64,000 nt of DNA from Actinobacillus minor NM305 (GCF_000175195.1 NZ_ACQL01000068.1:1-64000), one strand, 5' to 3'; shown: positions 28,469 through 38,745, counted from the first letter of the stretch. The notes: a model not told the origin generated them from the sequence alone. Made by a program: numbers and translations.

Positions 28469-29686
28469 TTAGTCTTGATATTTTTGGAAGACTAAGCAAG
28501 CGTTTGTACCGCCAAAGCCGAAGCTGTTAGACATTACGGTTGTTAATGCTTTGTCTTGGCGTTCTGTAACGATATTGACACCTTGTGCTTGTTCATCAAG
28601 TTCTTCAATGTTGATACTTGGTGCAATGAAATCGTTATCTAACATTAATAATGAGTAGATCGCTTCGTGAGCGCCTGCTGCACCTAATGAGTGACCAGTC
28701 ATTGATTTAGTTGATGAAATCGCTGGGGTTTTATCGCCAAAGACATTTTTGATTGCGCCTAATTCTTTCACATCACCCACTGGTGTTGATGTACCGTGTA
28801 CGTTGATGTATTCGATTTCGCCTTTAACTGTTGCCATTGCTTGTTTCATACAACGTTCCGCACCTTCACCACTTGGGGCAACCATATCGTAACCGTCTGA
28901 TGTTGCACCATAGCCTACGATTTCCGCATAAATTTTTGCACCACGAGCAAGGGCGTGTTCAAGCTCTTCAACCACAACAACAGCACCACCACCTGCGATG
29001 ACGAAACCGTCACGGTTTGCATCGTAAGCACGAGATGCTTTAGTTGGGGTTTCGTTGTATTTAGTTGAAACCGCACCCATTGCATCAAATTCGGTTGCAC
29101 ATTCCCAAGATAACTCTTCTGCACCGCCAGCGAAAACCACGTCTTGTTTGCCTAATTGGATTAACTCCATTGCGTGACCGATACAGTGTGCTGAGGTTGC
29201 ACAAGCAGAGCTGATAGAGTAGTTTACACCACGAATTTTATAAGGGGTTGCTAAGCAAGCAGATACACTTGAAGCCATTGTCTTAGTTACGGCATAAGGA
29301 CCAACCGCTTTTACGCCACGAGGACCACGCACTGCATCACAAGCCACTAATTGACTGTGAGCAGAGCCTGTACCTGCACCGATAACTAAACCGGTACGGT
29401 CGTTAGACACTTGCTCTTCGGTTAAACCTGAATCTTCAATCGCTTCTTTCATTGAAAGGTAAGCATAAGCTGCTGCATCGCCCATAAAACGATAGATCTT
29501 ACGGTCAATTAATTCCGCTGGGTTTAATTTAATTGTTCCTGCAACTTGGCTACGCATACCCACTTCAGCAAATTCAGGTACAAATTCAATGCCTGATTTA
29601 CCTTCTTTTAATGAAGCTAATACTTCTTCTTTGTTATTACCAATACTTGAAATAATGCCGATACCTGTGATGACAACTCTTTTCAT
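28469..29686 (-). CDS. fabB: 3-oxoacyl-[acyl-carrier-protein] synthase I
   Basis: Condensing enzyme of fatty acid synthesis, needed for unsaturated fatty acids. 405 residues (E. coli 406). The Cys-His-His triad is visible: Cys in [19 protein letters not shown] near residue 160, His in [12 protein letters not shown], and His in [17 protein letters not shown]. It begins [21 protein letters not shown] and ends with [20 protein letters not shown] precedes the ATG. Monocistronic and divergent from cyaA. Confidence 0.97.
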   Translation of the reverse strand: MKRVVITGIGIISSIGNNKEEVLASLKEGKSGIEFVPEFAEVGMRSQVAGTIKLNPAELIDRKIYRFMGDAAAYAYLSMKEAIEDSGLTEEQVSNDRTGLVIGAGTGSAHSQLVACDAVRGPRGVKAVGPYAVTKTMASSVSACLATPYKIRGVNYSISSACATSAHCIGHAMELIQLGKQDVVFAGGAEELSWECATEFDAMGAVSTKYNETPTKASRAYDANRDGFVIAGGGAVVVVEELEHALARGAKIYAEIVGYGATSDGYDMVAPSGEGAERCMKQAMATVKGEIEYINVHGTSTPVGDVKELGAIKNVFGDKTPAISSTKSMTGHSLGAAGAHEAIYSLLMLDNDFIAPSINIEELDEQAQGVNIVTERQDKALTTVMSNSFGFGGTNACLVFQKYQD

Positions 29687-29921
29687 GTTTAATCCTTATG
29701 ATTAGAAAAATTTAAACTTTTCAGCTTACATTTAAAATGGAGCAAGCTGGAAAACTTGCCTATTCTACACAATTTTATGCTTTGCCTGAATAACTTTTCT
29801 TAATTCTCTTATTGTGATCCGAGCTGTTGTTGGTAAATATCAAACTTCTATTGGCTTTAGCTTTACTTTTATAACTAAACTGATAGAGTGTATTTCAAAT
29901 TTTTACATGAAGGAATCTCGC

Positions 29922-32411
29922 GTGAAAAACTGGGTATCAATCAACCCTTGTCAAATTAAAAATCAGGCGGAAACAGCTGCTTTGGTTTTAGATTTGAATA
30001 CCCAAATGGGCAAAGCAGTAGAGCGGATTGATACGCTAGAACAGTTAAGGATGCACCGAGCATTAGCATCGGGTAGCCCTCATTTTAAGCATGTCTTTTT
30101 ACTTCTACCATTACTGATTCATTACAATATTCCAGAATTTCCGGCGTATGTTGAGAATGCTCCCCAAGGAATCGCTCATTTTTATTTAAATGCCTATCAA
30201 CAACGTTTTTTTGACACAATAAGTGATCATCATGAAGAAGAACTGTCTGAGCAGCCTATGTTTGATGGTTTATATTCAATGGGTAGTACGGGTTCTATTA
30301 CGCAAACAACATTATCTGATTTGGATTTATGGTTGTGCTATTCAGATAGTATGAGTAATGCACAGTATCAATTAATGGAAACGAAATTAGCCAAACTCAA
30401 ACAGTGGGCTAAGAATTTAGGTGTGGAAGTTAATTTTTACTTGATGAATCCTCGTCATTTTAAGACAAACCATCATAATAGCCATGTGACCGAAGAGCAT
30501 AGTGGCTCAGCACAACATTTTTTCTTATTAGATGAATTTTATCGTTCAGCCATTCGTTTGGCGGGGAAAAGGCTGCTTTGGTTACATTTACCAGATGAAC
30601 TTTATAAACAAGCGGTAAATCATCCCTCTCTTGATTTATCCCAATGGATCGATTTTGGTGACTTTTCTTCACTCTCTACCGCAGAGTTTTTTGGGGCGAG
30701 TTTGTGGCAACTTTATAAGGGAATCGAAAGCCCTTATAAATCGGCGATTAAAATTTTGTTATTAGAAAGTTATGCGCAAACTTATCCTGAAACATCACTA
30801 ATTTCTAAAATTTTTAAACAAAAATTACTTGCTAAAGAAAAAGAAGAATACCATTTTGATCCTTACTTAGCGATGTTGGAACAGGTGACTGCCTATCTAG
30901 AAAGTCGTCATGAATACTCACGATTAGACCGCTTACGTCAATGTTTTTATCTTAAAGCAAATGAAGGTAAAACATTATATAACTGGCGTGAGTCTTGGAT
31001 TAAAGGATTGATAGAACAATGGCATTGGCAAAAAGAGGATATTCAGATTTTAAATAATCGTTCTCATTGGAAAATGAAGCAAGCAATGGCTCAACACAAA
31101 ATGCTTGTAGAACAGTTATTGCAAAGCTATCGGAATCTAATTAATTTTGCTCGAAAATTCCATATCGATCCTACAATTATGACCGCAGATACAGATATGT
31201 TAATGCGTAGATTATATTCCGTATTTGAAGTTTTACCGGGAAAAGTAACTTTAATCAATACGAATATTGCTTCTAATTTATCAGAAAAAGCGATCTCGTT
31301 TATTGAAGTCATTGAAGACGGGAATGTTAAGCCGGGTTGGTATATTGTAAATCAAACACCGGCAAGTGATTATGATTCAGAGAAACGTTTTGTTCAGTAC
31401 AATAAAAATCTAACAAAATTAGTGGCGTGGGCTTATTTTAACGGCGTGATTACCGCAGAAACGAAGTTACATATTGTTAGCAATCATGTAGATTTAGTGA
31501 AACTTCGCCAATTTATTACGGATCTTAGACTCTTTTTTCCAATTGCTGCACCTCAGATTTCTAATGAAGAGTTGCTTCATCCGAATGAAATTCGTAGTCT
31601 TATTTTAGCGATTAACCTGACAAATGATCCAACGGAGCATGGTTCAAATAATCGCCGTAGTTTCCATCAAAGTGATCTGTTTAATTTAGGCATTTCAGAG
31701 CAGAATTTAGTGGGAAGTATTAGTATCATCTATCGAAATATGTGGAATGAAATCAGAACTCACCATTTTGAAGGTGAAAATGCAATTTTGAATGCGCTAA
31801 AAGTGATTTCCAATAAAATTTATCGGGATTCCGCACCACCTCAATCGGTAAATGTATTTTGTTATAGTCAATTATTTCGGAGTGAATTGCGAGAAATTAT
31901 TGCAGATTTAGTTCATCGTAGCATTTCTGTTCAAACTGGAACGGTTTATACCAAAGTATTTAATACGTTAAAAGTGGATGGTAAAACATGGCAATTTGTT
32001 TTTAATGATCAAAATGTACAAATTAAGCCGATTCAAGAACAAGCGGTCGAAAATGATCAGCAAAATGTAAAAGGGAGCAGCGTATCTTCACATTATCCAA
32101 AAGAGATCAATGAGTTTGCCAGTGAAGGTTTCTTGCAGTTTTTCTTTGAAGATAGCGATAATGATTGTTTTAATGTTTATGTATTAGATGAAAGAAATAA
32201 CATGGAAAGTTATTCAACTTGTCAGGGCACAAAGGACGAGAAAATAAAAGAAATTAATCGCTTTTATGCAGAAAATGCACTGACGAATTTAGATGAAGGT
32301 ATTTTTAATTATCCTCAGTTTTATCAGCTACTTAATTTTGATGATCGAGTTGAAATCGTGCCATATCAAAGTAAGCAGCATCTTGATTTTATGCTAAATC
32401 ATACAAAATAG
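29922..32411 (+). CDS. cyaA: Class I adenylate cyclase
   Basis: Makes cAMP from ATP, the signal for CRP. 829 residues from the GTG at 29922 (E. coli 848). The catalytic N-terminal domain has LRMHRALASGSPHFKHVF and the nucleotidyl-transferase motif GSTGSITQTTLSDLDLWL with the two metal-binding aspartates. The C-terminal half is the regulatory part. I prefer GTG 29922 because AAGGAA lies 6-12 bases before it. ATG 29907 or the further upstream codons are possible but poorly placed. Two perfect CRP sites elsewhere in this window are consistent with an active system. A terminator follows. Confidence 0.95.
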   Translation: MKNWVSINPCQIKNQAETAALVLDLNTQMGKAVERIDTLEQLRMHRALASGSPHFKHVFLLLPLLIHYNIPEFPAYVENAPQGIAHFYLNAYQQRFFDTISDHHEEELSEQPMFDGLYSMGSTGSITQTTLSDLDLWLCYSDSMSNAQYQLMETKLAKLKQWAKNLGVEVNFYLMNPRHFKTNHHNSHVTEEHSGSAQHFFLLDEFYRSAIRLAGKRLLWLHLPDELYKQAVNHPSLDLSQWIDFGDFSSLSTAEFFGASLWQLYKGIESPYKSAIKILLLESYAQTYPETSLISKIFKQKLLAKEKEEYHFDPYLAMLEQVTAYLESRHEYSRLDRLRQCFYLKANEGKTLYNWRESWIKGLIEQWHWQKEDIQILNNRSHWKMKQAMAQHKMLVEQLLQSYRNLINFARKFHIDPTIMTADTDMLMRRLYSVFEVLPGKVTLINTNIASNLSEKAISFIEVIEDGNVKPGWYIVNQTPASDYDSEKRFVQYNKNLTKLVAWAYFNGVITAETKLHIVSNHVDLVKLRQFITDLRLFFPIAAPQISNEELLHPNEIRSLILAINLTNDPTEHGSNNRRSFHQSDLFNLGISEQNLVGSISIIYRNMWNEIRTHHFEGENAILNALKVISNKIYRDSAPPQSVNVFCYSQLFRSELREIIADLVHRSISVQTGTVYTKVFNTLKVDGKTWQFVFNDQNVQIKPIQEQAVENDQQNVKGSSVSSHYPKEINEFASEGFLQFFFEDSDNDCFNVYVLDERNNMESYSTCQGTKDEKIKEINRFYAENALTNLDEGIFNYPQFYQLLNFDDRVEIVPYQSKQHLDFMLNHTK

Positions 32412-32429
32412 AAGCATTTTGAATCATCA

Positions 32430-32460
32430 AATAGACCTAATTCCCTTAGGTCTATTTTTT
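32430..32460 (+). terminator. Terminator of cyaA
   Basis: AATAGACCTAA (32430-32440) and TTAGGTCTATT (32446-32456) with following T-run. The receptor pseudogene begins within ten bases of it. Confidence 0.88.
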
Positions 32461-32464
32461 TATT

Positions 32465-34521
32465 TATCATTATGCAGAAGATAGTGTAAATCTTAGCTTA
32501 ATTAATGTTGTCACAGAAAATAGTGGCGCAAAGGCTAAAACAAATGCGGTAACCTTAAAAGATCTCAATAAATCAGCATCCTCTGATTTACGTAGTTTAC
32601 TCAAAGAAGAACCATCAATTAACTTTGGTGGTGGTAATGGCGGTACATCTCAATGGGTAACGATTCGTGGTATGGGGCAAGATCAAATTGATTTTAAAGT
32701 TGATAATACTTCAAGCGATACGCCTATTTTCCACCATCAAAGTAGATTCATGTTAGATCCGAGTTTAATTAAACGTATTGATGTGCGTAAAGGTGCAGGG
32801 TCTGCAAGTGCAGGTATTGGGGCAACAAGTGGCTCAATTGAAGCAACAACAGTCGATGCAAAAGATTTATTAAAAGAAGGTCAGGAATTTGGCTTTAAAC
32901 TTAATGCAGGAGTAAGCAGCAATAAAGGTCATTCTCAAGGCGCAACAGTATATGGAAAATCTGGTGCTTTTGATGCTGTTTTAAGTGGTAACTGGCAAAC
33001 CCTTGAAAATTATAAAGGGGGAAAAGGTTATTTAAATAAAGAAAATTCAGATACTGTCAAAAATAGCGCATTGGCACAACGTGGCTTATTAGCCAAATTT
33101 GGTATTGATTTTACCGAAAATCAGCGCGTAGTATTAAGTCATCGCCAAGAACACTATCATGGTGAACGTGCATTACGTGAGGAGTTTGACTTTTCTCAAT
33201 CTTATAAAGCAGGAACAAAAAAAGATCTTAAAAATGGTCAAACATTGAGTAATGTTTTTGCTGGAAAATCTCGTGGCAATGACACTTACTATATTTTAGA
33301 TGCGAATGGTGCCTTCATTCCTTATGATGAAAATAATTCACCTCGTTACCGTATTACCAGTCAAGATACAACAAATTTAGAATGGCAAGGTAAAAATATG
33401 GGGGGGGTACAGAAGCAAAAGCTAATGCTTATCGTATCGAAACATCTCGTAAAGAACCTTCCGAAAATAGCAGAACACGAGTATTAACTCACGGTATCAA
33501 TTTAGATTTAGACTCTGAAATAGGTCAAAATCATTGGCTCAAATATGGGGTAAATTATCGCCATCAAGAAGCAAAACCAAATGCGATTGAAGCGATTGCT
33601 AGAAATCGAAATTCTGGAAAAATGGTTCCAACAGGTGTAAAACGTAACCAAGAAAAAGATGACTTAGGTTTTTATCTTGAAGGAATCTGGGGTGTGGGAT
33701 CGCTTACTCTCACAACAGGAGCTCGTTATGATTACTTTAAGTTTAAAGCCAATAGTGGTAAAGATGTTAGCCATGCGGATTTCAATCCAAGTGTTGGCTT
33801 AATCTGGCAAGCATTAGATAACTTAAGTTTCAACACAAACTTAAATTATGCAAGTCGTAGCCCTCGAATGTTTGAGGCTATGCTGGCTGGTAATACTTTA
33901 AGAGATGTTGCAGATAATCTTCGTGCAGAAAAAGCTCGCAATACGGAAATTGGATTTAATTATGATTTAACAGAAAATATCTCCTTTAACGGAAGCTATT
34001 TCTGGCAAAAAGTAAAAGATGCACATGCAATTAAAGATAATATGATTGTTAATTCTGCGCTTTTACGTAACCAAGGCTATGAATTAAGTGGTGCTTATAC
34101 ATTAGGTGGCTTTAAATTCCGAGTCGGTGTTGCAGAAAGTAAACCTGAAACGTTTACCTTCAATGATGCTAGTTTAGATAATGCTGTTTTTGCAGTAGCG
34201 ACAGGGCGTACATGGACAACATTAATTTCTTACAAATTTGAAGCTCCGAGTTTAGAAATTGGTTGGAAAGGACGCTTTGTTGAAGGCGAAACAGGCTCAC
34301 CGAGTCGAGGTTCTAGTTCCAATAGCACTCCAATTAAACAAGCTGGATATGGTGTAAATGATTTCTTTGCTAGCTGGGATGCGAATAAAAACTTGAAGCT
34401 TAATTTTGAAGTAAACAACGCATTTAACAAAAACTATAAAAGCCATAGCCAACGAGCTGGAGGTAATAGTCTAGTTGGTGCTGGTCGTGATTTCCGTGTA
34501 AATGTGAATTACACCTTCTAA
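32465..34521 (+). pseudogene. FetA/FrpB-like TonB-dependent siderophore receptor, 5'-truncated and frameshifted at a G8 tract
   Basis: From 32474 the sense reads AEDSVNLSLINVVTENSG.., LLKEEPSINFGGGNGG, IRGMGQDQIDFKVDN, KGAGSASAGIGATSGSIEA, close to the plug of Neisseria FetA (LLKEEPSIDFGGGNG, GAGSASAGIGATNG). The barrel continues, and the end FRVNVNYTF is intact. At 33400-33407 eight G shift the frame. Nine G would join KNMGG directly to TEAKANAYRIETSRKE. No other stop occurs. The start codon, signal peptide and promoter are absent: the coding sense begins just behind the cyaA terminator. So there are two lesions. Mature FetA imports ferric enterobactin-type siderophores in Neisseria; here the ligand is unknown. 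Confidence 0.85.
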
Positions 34522-34541
34522 TTTATTCACTTAAATCTTTC

Positions 34542-34578
34542 AACCTCATATACCTCTCTTGGAGTATATGAGGTTTTT
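34542..34578 (+). terminator. Terminator after the receptor pseudogene
   Basis: AACCTCATATAC (34542-34553) pairs with GTATATGAGGTT (34564-34575), followed by TTTT. It is intact although the gene is broken. Confidence 0.88.
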
Positions 34579-34644
34579 TCGTTTCTTCATCTTTGGGATT
34601 TATGGCATAATTTCGCTAGTTTTATTTGCGTTATTGGATAATCA

Positions 34645-36540
34645 ATGCTTCCCGAATTAGGTTATTTTGCACTTCTATTGGCAGCAATGACTGCAACAAG
34701 CCAAGTCCTTTTTTCACTATGGGGCGAGATCCGAAAGTCTCCCTCTTTTTTAGCGTTAAATCCCTTTTTCACTTTGCTTCAAGCGGTCGGTTGCGGGCTT
34801 TCTTTTGCTTGCTTGGCAAATGCTTTTCTGACTGACGATTTTTCTGTCATTTATGTTGCTCAACATTCTAATAGCCAATTACCTGATTTTTTCAAGTTTG
34901 CAGCAAGTTGGGGGGGGCATGAAGGCTCAATGCTCTTTTGGCTTACAGCTTTAACGTTATGGTCTGGTGTTTTTTGCATTTTTTCACGAAAAATTGACCG
35001 CTTGTTTGCTAATCGAGCATTAGCGATGCTAGCGCTGATCTCGCTTGGTTTTATGCTCTTTATCCTGTTAGTGTCTAACCCTTTCGAACGCAGTTTTCCG
35101 CCACCTCCGGAAGGACGGGATCTGAACCCTATGTTGCAAGATGTGGGATTAATCTTCCACCCTCCGCTACTTTATTTAGGCTACGTTGGCTTTGCCGTCA
35201 GTTTTGCAATGGTGGTGGCAGGACTGTTGTCCGGTATTTTTGATGCGGCAATCGCACGTTGGCTCCGCCCTTGGGCAATGATTTCATGGGGCTTTTTAAC
35301 TGCTGGTATCATTTTAGGTGCTTGGTGGGCATATTATGAACTCGGCTGGGGCGGTTGGTGGTTTTGGGATCCCGTTGAAAATGCTTCATTAATGCCGTGG
35401 CTTTTAGGTACTGCACTCATTCACTCATTAATTGTGAGTGAACAGCGTGGTATTTTTAATTATTGGACGATTTTACTTGCCATTTTTGCTTTTGCCTTGA
35501 GCTTGCTCGGCACTTTTATAGTACGTTCCGGTGTTTTAACCTCCGTTCATGCTTTTGCCGTTGATCCTGATCGTGGTATGGCGTTATTAATTTTGTTTTT
35601 TAGTCTCAGTTTTATTGCTCTTGCACTTTTTGCATTAAAAACGAGGCTTTGGCAAGGGGAAGTTCGTTTCTTTTTATGTTCAAAAGAAACGGCGTTTTTA
35701 CTGCTCAACGGCTTATTTTCGGTGGCAATTTGCGTGGTTTTATTAGGGACTTTTTATCCTATGATCTTTACCGCAATGCAATGGGGATCAATATCCGTAG
35801 GCGCACCTTATTTTAATACGCTTTTTATGCCACTTACATTGTTGTTGATGTGTGTGATGGGCATTGCTACGGTATTACGTTGGAAAAATGCTTCTAATCG
35901 GGCTATTGTCAAAAAGTTGTGGTTATTGCCTGTGGCAATGTTGTTAGCATTAGGATTGATTTATCATACCATTTCTCAACATCACGTATTTCAAGTTGAA
36001 GTTTTACCAGCCGTGTTTATCACGTTAGCGATTTGGTTGATTTTAACGCATATCCCTTATTCGCAAAGAATGTGGAAAATAAAACCGCTTGCGATGCGCT
36101 TAGCACATATAGGCTTTGCTGTTTGTATTATCGGCGCTATGATGAACAGTTATTATGGCGATGAAATCGGCGTTCGTTTGAAACCTCAACAAACGGCAAC
36201 GTTAGCCGGCTTTGAGTTTAAATACCAAGATTATCAAGATGTGATTGGCGATAATTACACTGCTGAACGCGCCATTTTTACCATTGCAAAAGATAATCGC
36301 ACGCTTGCTGAAGTAAAACCGGAGCGCCGTTATTACGATATTCGCACAATGACAATGGCTGAAGTCGGCTTATATCATCAAGGGCTGAATGATATTTATA
36401 TTGTCATGGGAGATAAGTTCGGTAATTTAGAATATGCCTTCCGCTTACATTATAAACCTTATGTAGGAGCATTATGGCTTGGTGGTGTGATGATGATTTT
36501 TGCTGCTTTATTGGCGCTTTTAGGCTATCGAAAACCTTAA
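34645..36540 (+). CDS. nrfE: CcmF/NrfE-family cytochrome c haem lyase subunit
   Basis: Large inner-membrane protein, 631 residues and about 15 helices, that joins haem to apocytochrome c in the periplasm. The WWD haem-handling motif GWGGWWFWDPVENASLMPWL and WGGHEGSMLFW near residue 90 are conserved. The partners downstream (dsbE, nrfF, nrfG) point to the haem lyase serving nitrite reductase NrfA, whose odd CWSCK haem site needs its own lyase. CcmF is the alternative name, since the length is nearer to CcmF (647) than to E. coli NrfE (552). The WGGH codons contain a run of eight G (34910-34917) that is in frame. Confidence 0.88.
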   Translation: MLPELGYFALLLAAMTATSQVLFSLWGEIRKSPSFLALNPFFTLLQAVGCGLSFACLANAFLTDDFSVIYVAQHSNSQLPDFFKFAASWGGHEGSMLFWLTALTLWSGVFCIFSRKIDRLFANRALAMLALISLGFMLFILLVSNPFERSFPPPPEGRDLNPMLQDVGLIFHPPLLYLGYVGFAVSFAMVVAGLLSGIFDAAIARWLRPWAMISWGFLTAGIILGAWWAYYELGWGGWWFWDPVENASLMPWLLGTALIHSLIVSEQRGIFNYWTILLAIFAFALSLLGTFIVRSGVLTSVHAFAVDPDRGMALLILFFSLSFIALALFALKTRLWQGEVRFFLCSKETAFLLLNGLFSVAICVVLLGTFYPMIFTAMQWGSISVGAPYFNTLFMPLTLLLMCVMGIATVLRWKNASNRAIVKKLWLLPVAMLLALGLIYHTISQHHVFQVEVLPAVFITLAIWLILTHIPYSQRMWKIKPLAMRLAHIGFAVCIIGAMMNSYYGDEIGVRLKPQQTATLAGFEFKYQDYQDVIGDNYTAERAIFTIAKDNRTLAEVKPERRYYDIRTMTMAEVGLYHQGLNDIYIVMGDKFGNLEYAFRLHYKPYVGALWLGGVMMIFAALLALLGYRKP

Positions 36541-36550
36541 AGGAAGAGTA

Positions 36551-37084
36551 ATGAAAAAAGTATTATTGTTTATGCCTCTGTTTTTTTTGATCAGTATTGT
36601 TGCTTTTTTAACAGTACCTTTAATGAATAAAGATGCGCTATCTCCCACAGAAGATTGGCAAGATAAGCCTTTTCCAGAATTTGTCGGTAAAAATTTGCTC
36701 GATCCTAATGCCAAAATAACGAATTTGAGCTTGCCACAAGAGCCTTACATTTTGAATGTATGGGGAAGTTGGTGTACGTGGTGTATTAAAGAATTTCCAA
36801 TTTTATTGAAATTAAAAGCCCAAGGTGTACCAATTGTCGGTTTAACTTATAGCGATCAACCAAATGATGCCCGAGAAGCACTTAACCGTTGGGGAAACCC
36901 ATTTACGCTTGTCATTGATGATTATGAAAAAGGATTTTTAATTCAGACCTTAAAAGTGTCTTCAGCACCTTCCAGTTATTTGATTGATAGACACGGGATC
37001 GTTCGCTATCAGCAAAAAGGCTACAATCCTGATTTTGAAAAAGATTTTCTACCTCGGTTAGAAACCTTACGTAAAGCACCTTAA
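36551..37084 (+). CDS. dsbE: DsbE/CcmG-type thiol:disulfide interchange protein
   Basis: 177-residue periplasmic thioredoxin held by one N-terminal helix (LLFMPLFFLISIVAFLTVPL). The active site is WGSWCTWC with cysteines 75 and 78, and the cis-proline region is SSAPSSYLIDRHG. It reduces apocytochrome c before haem attachment. It starts 10 bases after nrfE with GGAAG before the ATG. In nrf operons the equivalent is sometimes called NrfX. Substrate link is by context. Confidence 0.9.
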   Translation: MKKVLLFMPLFFLISIVAFLTVPLMNKDALSPTEDWQDKPFPEFVGKNLLDPNAKITNLSLPQEPYILNVWGSWCTWCIKEFPILLKLKAQGVPIVGLTYSDQPNDAREALNRWGNPFTLVIDDYEKGFLIQTLKVSSAPSSYLIDRHGIVRYQQKGYNPDFEKDFLPRLETLRKAP

Positions 37085-37097
37085 AAAGGAATAATAG

Positions 37098-37523
37098 ATG
37101 AAATTTTGGCAAAAAATACTCTTTTTTCTACCGCTTGTTTTTAATGTAGCGCAAGCCGAAATGGTGGATACTTTCCAATTTCATAATGAAGCCGATCGTA
37201 TTCGTGCAGTGAATTTAGCCAAATCTTTACGTTGCCCACAATGCCAAAATCAAAACCTCGTGGAGTCTAATGCAACCACGGCTTATAAGCTACGTTTAGA
37301 AGTGTATGAGATGGTTAATCAAGGGAAATCAGACCAAGAAATCATAGATACAATGACACAGCGTTTTGGGCATTTTGTAAATTATCAACCGCCGTTTAAT
37401 CCACAAACGTGGTTGTTGTGGGGATTTCCAATAGGATTATTGGTTGTGCTTTTGGGGGCGATTTTATGGCGAACCTATCATCGAAAACATTCCCAACAGG
37501 CTGGTAAAAATGAAAACACGTGA
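37098..37523 (+). CDS. nrfF: NrfF/CcmH-type cytochrome c maturation protein
   Basis: 141 residues: a signal peptide ending near AQAEMVDTF, the redox motif LRCPQCQNQNLVESNA with cysteines 46 and 49, and one C-terminal helix (TWLLWGFPIGLLVVLLGAIL). The wording VDTFQF..LRCPQCQNQNLVESNA is nearly that of E. coli NrfF. It presents the apocytochrome to the lyase. It follows dsbE by 13 bases and overlaps nrfG by 14. Confidence 0.9.
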   Translation: MKFWQKILFFLPLVFNVAQAEMVDTFQFHNEADRIRAVNLAKSLRCPQCQNQNLVESNATTAYKLRLEVYEMVNQGKSDQEIIDTMTQRFGHFVNYQPPFNPQTWLLWGFPIGLLVVLLGAILWRTYHRKHSQQAGKNENT

Positions 37524-38259
37524 GCAATTAAATACAGAAACTTACCAACAAGCGGTTAAATTTGCACAATCTTTTGCCGAAGAACTTAAAACTGAATATC
37601 TAAACGAAGCAACGGAGCGTTATCAGTTTGAGCAATCTCACAACGAGGTTATTTCGCAAAACAAAGAGAAATTATCACCGCTTGTGATGTTATTGATGTT
37701 TGCTATGTTAGTTGTGATGAGTAGCGCAATTTACTGGCAATCGGGACGTTATCAGATTGTACAAAAAGGCGAACAGATGCACCAAGCCTTTCAAGTTCAA
37801 TTCGATTTAGAACAAAAAGAGCAGAAAAATGAGCGCTACATTCTAAATTTGCAAGATCGTTTACGTCAAAATCCGAATGATGGTAACTTGTGGTATGAAC
37901 TAGGGCAAGCTTATGTGCTAAATAACGATTTTGCATCAGCCTTAATTTGTTATGACAATGCACAGAAGGTTTTAGGCGAAAAGGCAGCCATTTTAGGCGC
38001 TATGGCAACGGCAGATTATTATCAGCATAAACAAACGCTAACCGAGCAAACCAAACAGTGGATTGAAAAGGCACTAGCCTTAGATACTAAAGAGAGCTCG
38101 AGTTTATTGTTACTTGCCTCAGATGCTTTTCGCAACAAAGATTACGCAAAAGCAATTGATTATTGGCGGAAAGTGCTGGATAGTGAAAATGAAGCAATTG
38201 ACCGCCGAGCAGTAATTCAAAGCATCCAAATGGCGCGTCAAATGATGCAACAGAACTAA
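37510..38259 (+). CDS. nrfG: NrfG/CcmI-type TPR protein of the haem lyase complex
   Basis: 249 residues with a cytoplasmic N-terminal segment, one helix (LSPLVMLLMFAMLVVMSSAIYW, residues about 55-77) and a periplasmic TPR domain. The stretch IEKALALDTKESSSLLLLASDAF..KDYAKAIDYWRKVLD closely follows E. coli NrfG. TPR proteins of this kind bind the C-terminus of the apocytochrome (NrfA). I use the ATG at 37510, inside nrfF; the reading further upstream only repeats the nrfF region in another frame. Last gene of the operon before a hairpin. Confidence 0.88.
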   Translation: MKTREQLNTETYQQAVKFAQSFAEELKTEYLNEATERYQFEQSHNEVISQNKEKLSPLVMLLMFAMLVVMSSAIYWQSGRYQIVQKGEQMHQAFQVQFDLEQKEQKNERYILNLQDRLRQNPNDGNLWYELGQAYVLNNDFASALICYDNAQKVLGEKAAILGAMATADYYQHKQTLTEQTKQWIEKALALDTKESSSLLLLASDAFRNKDYAKAIDYWRKVLDSENEAIDRRAVIQSIQMARQMMQQN

Positions 38260-38292
38260 TGTGGCATAATGAATGCCGTAGTTGAGATAGCA

Positions 38293-38318
38293 AAAAGGTC
38301 TAGCAAGCTAGACCTTTT
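38293..38318. terminator. Bidirectional terminator between nrfG and hup
   Basis: AAAAGGTCTAGC (38293-38304) and GCTAGACCTTTT (38307-38318) form a perfect 12-bp stem with A/T ends for both strands. Confidence 0.85.
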
Positions 38319-38334
38319 ATCATTCCTAAAAGAA

Positions 38335-38607
38335 TTATTTTACTAAATCTTTTAATGCTTTACCTGCAACGAATGCTGGGATTTTTGCAGCAGCAATTTT
38401 GATTTCTTCACCTGTACGTGGGTTACGACCAGTACGAGCTGCACGCTCATTTACTTTGAATGTACCAAAACCAATTAATTGAACGGTATCGCCTGCTTTT
38501 AAGCTTTCAGATACTGCTTCTAATGTTGCTTCTAAAGCTGCTTTTGCATCTTTTTTGCTTAATTCTGCTTTTGCTGCGATAGCATCGATTAATTCACTTT
38601 TATTCAT
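38335..38607 (-). CDS. hup: DNA-binding protein HU
   Basis: 90-residue nucleoid protein of the HU/IHF family. The DNA-binding arm region [20 protein letters not shown] with its GRNPxTG signature, and the helix-rich start [21 protein letters not shown], are clear. It is the alpha-like HU (hupA) by context: hemE-yjaG-hup matches the E. coli hemE-nfi-yjaG-hupA order. The 138 bases upstream suggest its own promoter. The AT-rich gap to yjaG holds no other gene. Confidence 0.97.
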   Translation of the reverse strand: MNKSELIDAIAAKAELSKKDAKAALEATLEAVSESLKAGDTVQLIGFGTFKVNERAARTGRNPRTGEEIKIAAAKIPAFVAGKALKDLVK

Positions 38608-38745
38608 AGTTAAAATCCTCTAGGGGTTGTCTTTGAAATAATAACGCTTCATGCGTTAGTATGGTTGAAATAACTGGTGTGTAGCTTAATTCAAACTTTG
38701 TATTTCTCAAAGAGGTAAAAGCTATTTTTATGCAAAAAAATTGCT

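Noticed and set aside
29814-29921. cyaA start at 29814 (or ATG 29907)
   Set aside because: The upstream part overlaps the likely promoter and lacks a ribosome site; GTG 29922 has AAGGAA at proper spacing. ATG 29907 is not fully excluded.
34910-34917. Run of eight G in nrfE as a phase-variation switch
   Set aside because: The run is in frame and codes the conserved WGGH motif, so it is explained by coding need. Slippage remains possible but there is no sign of it.
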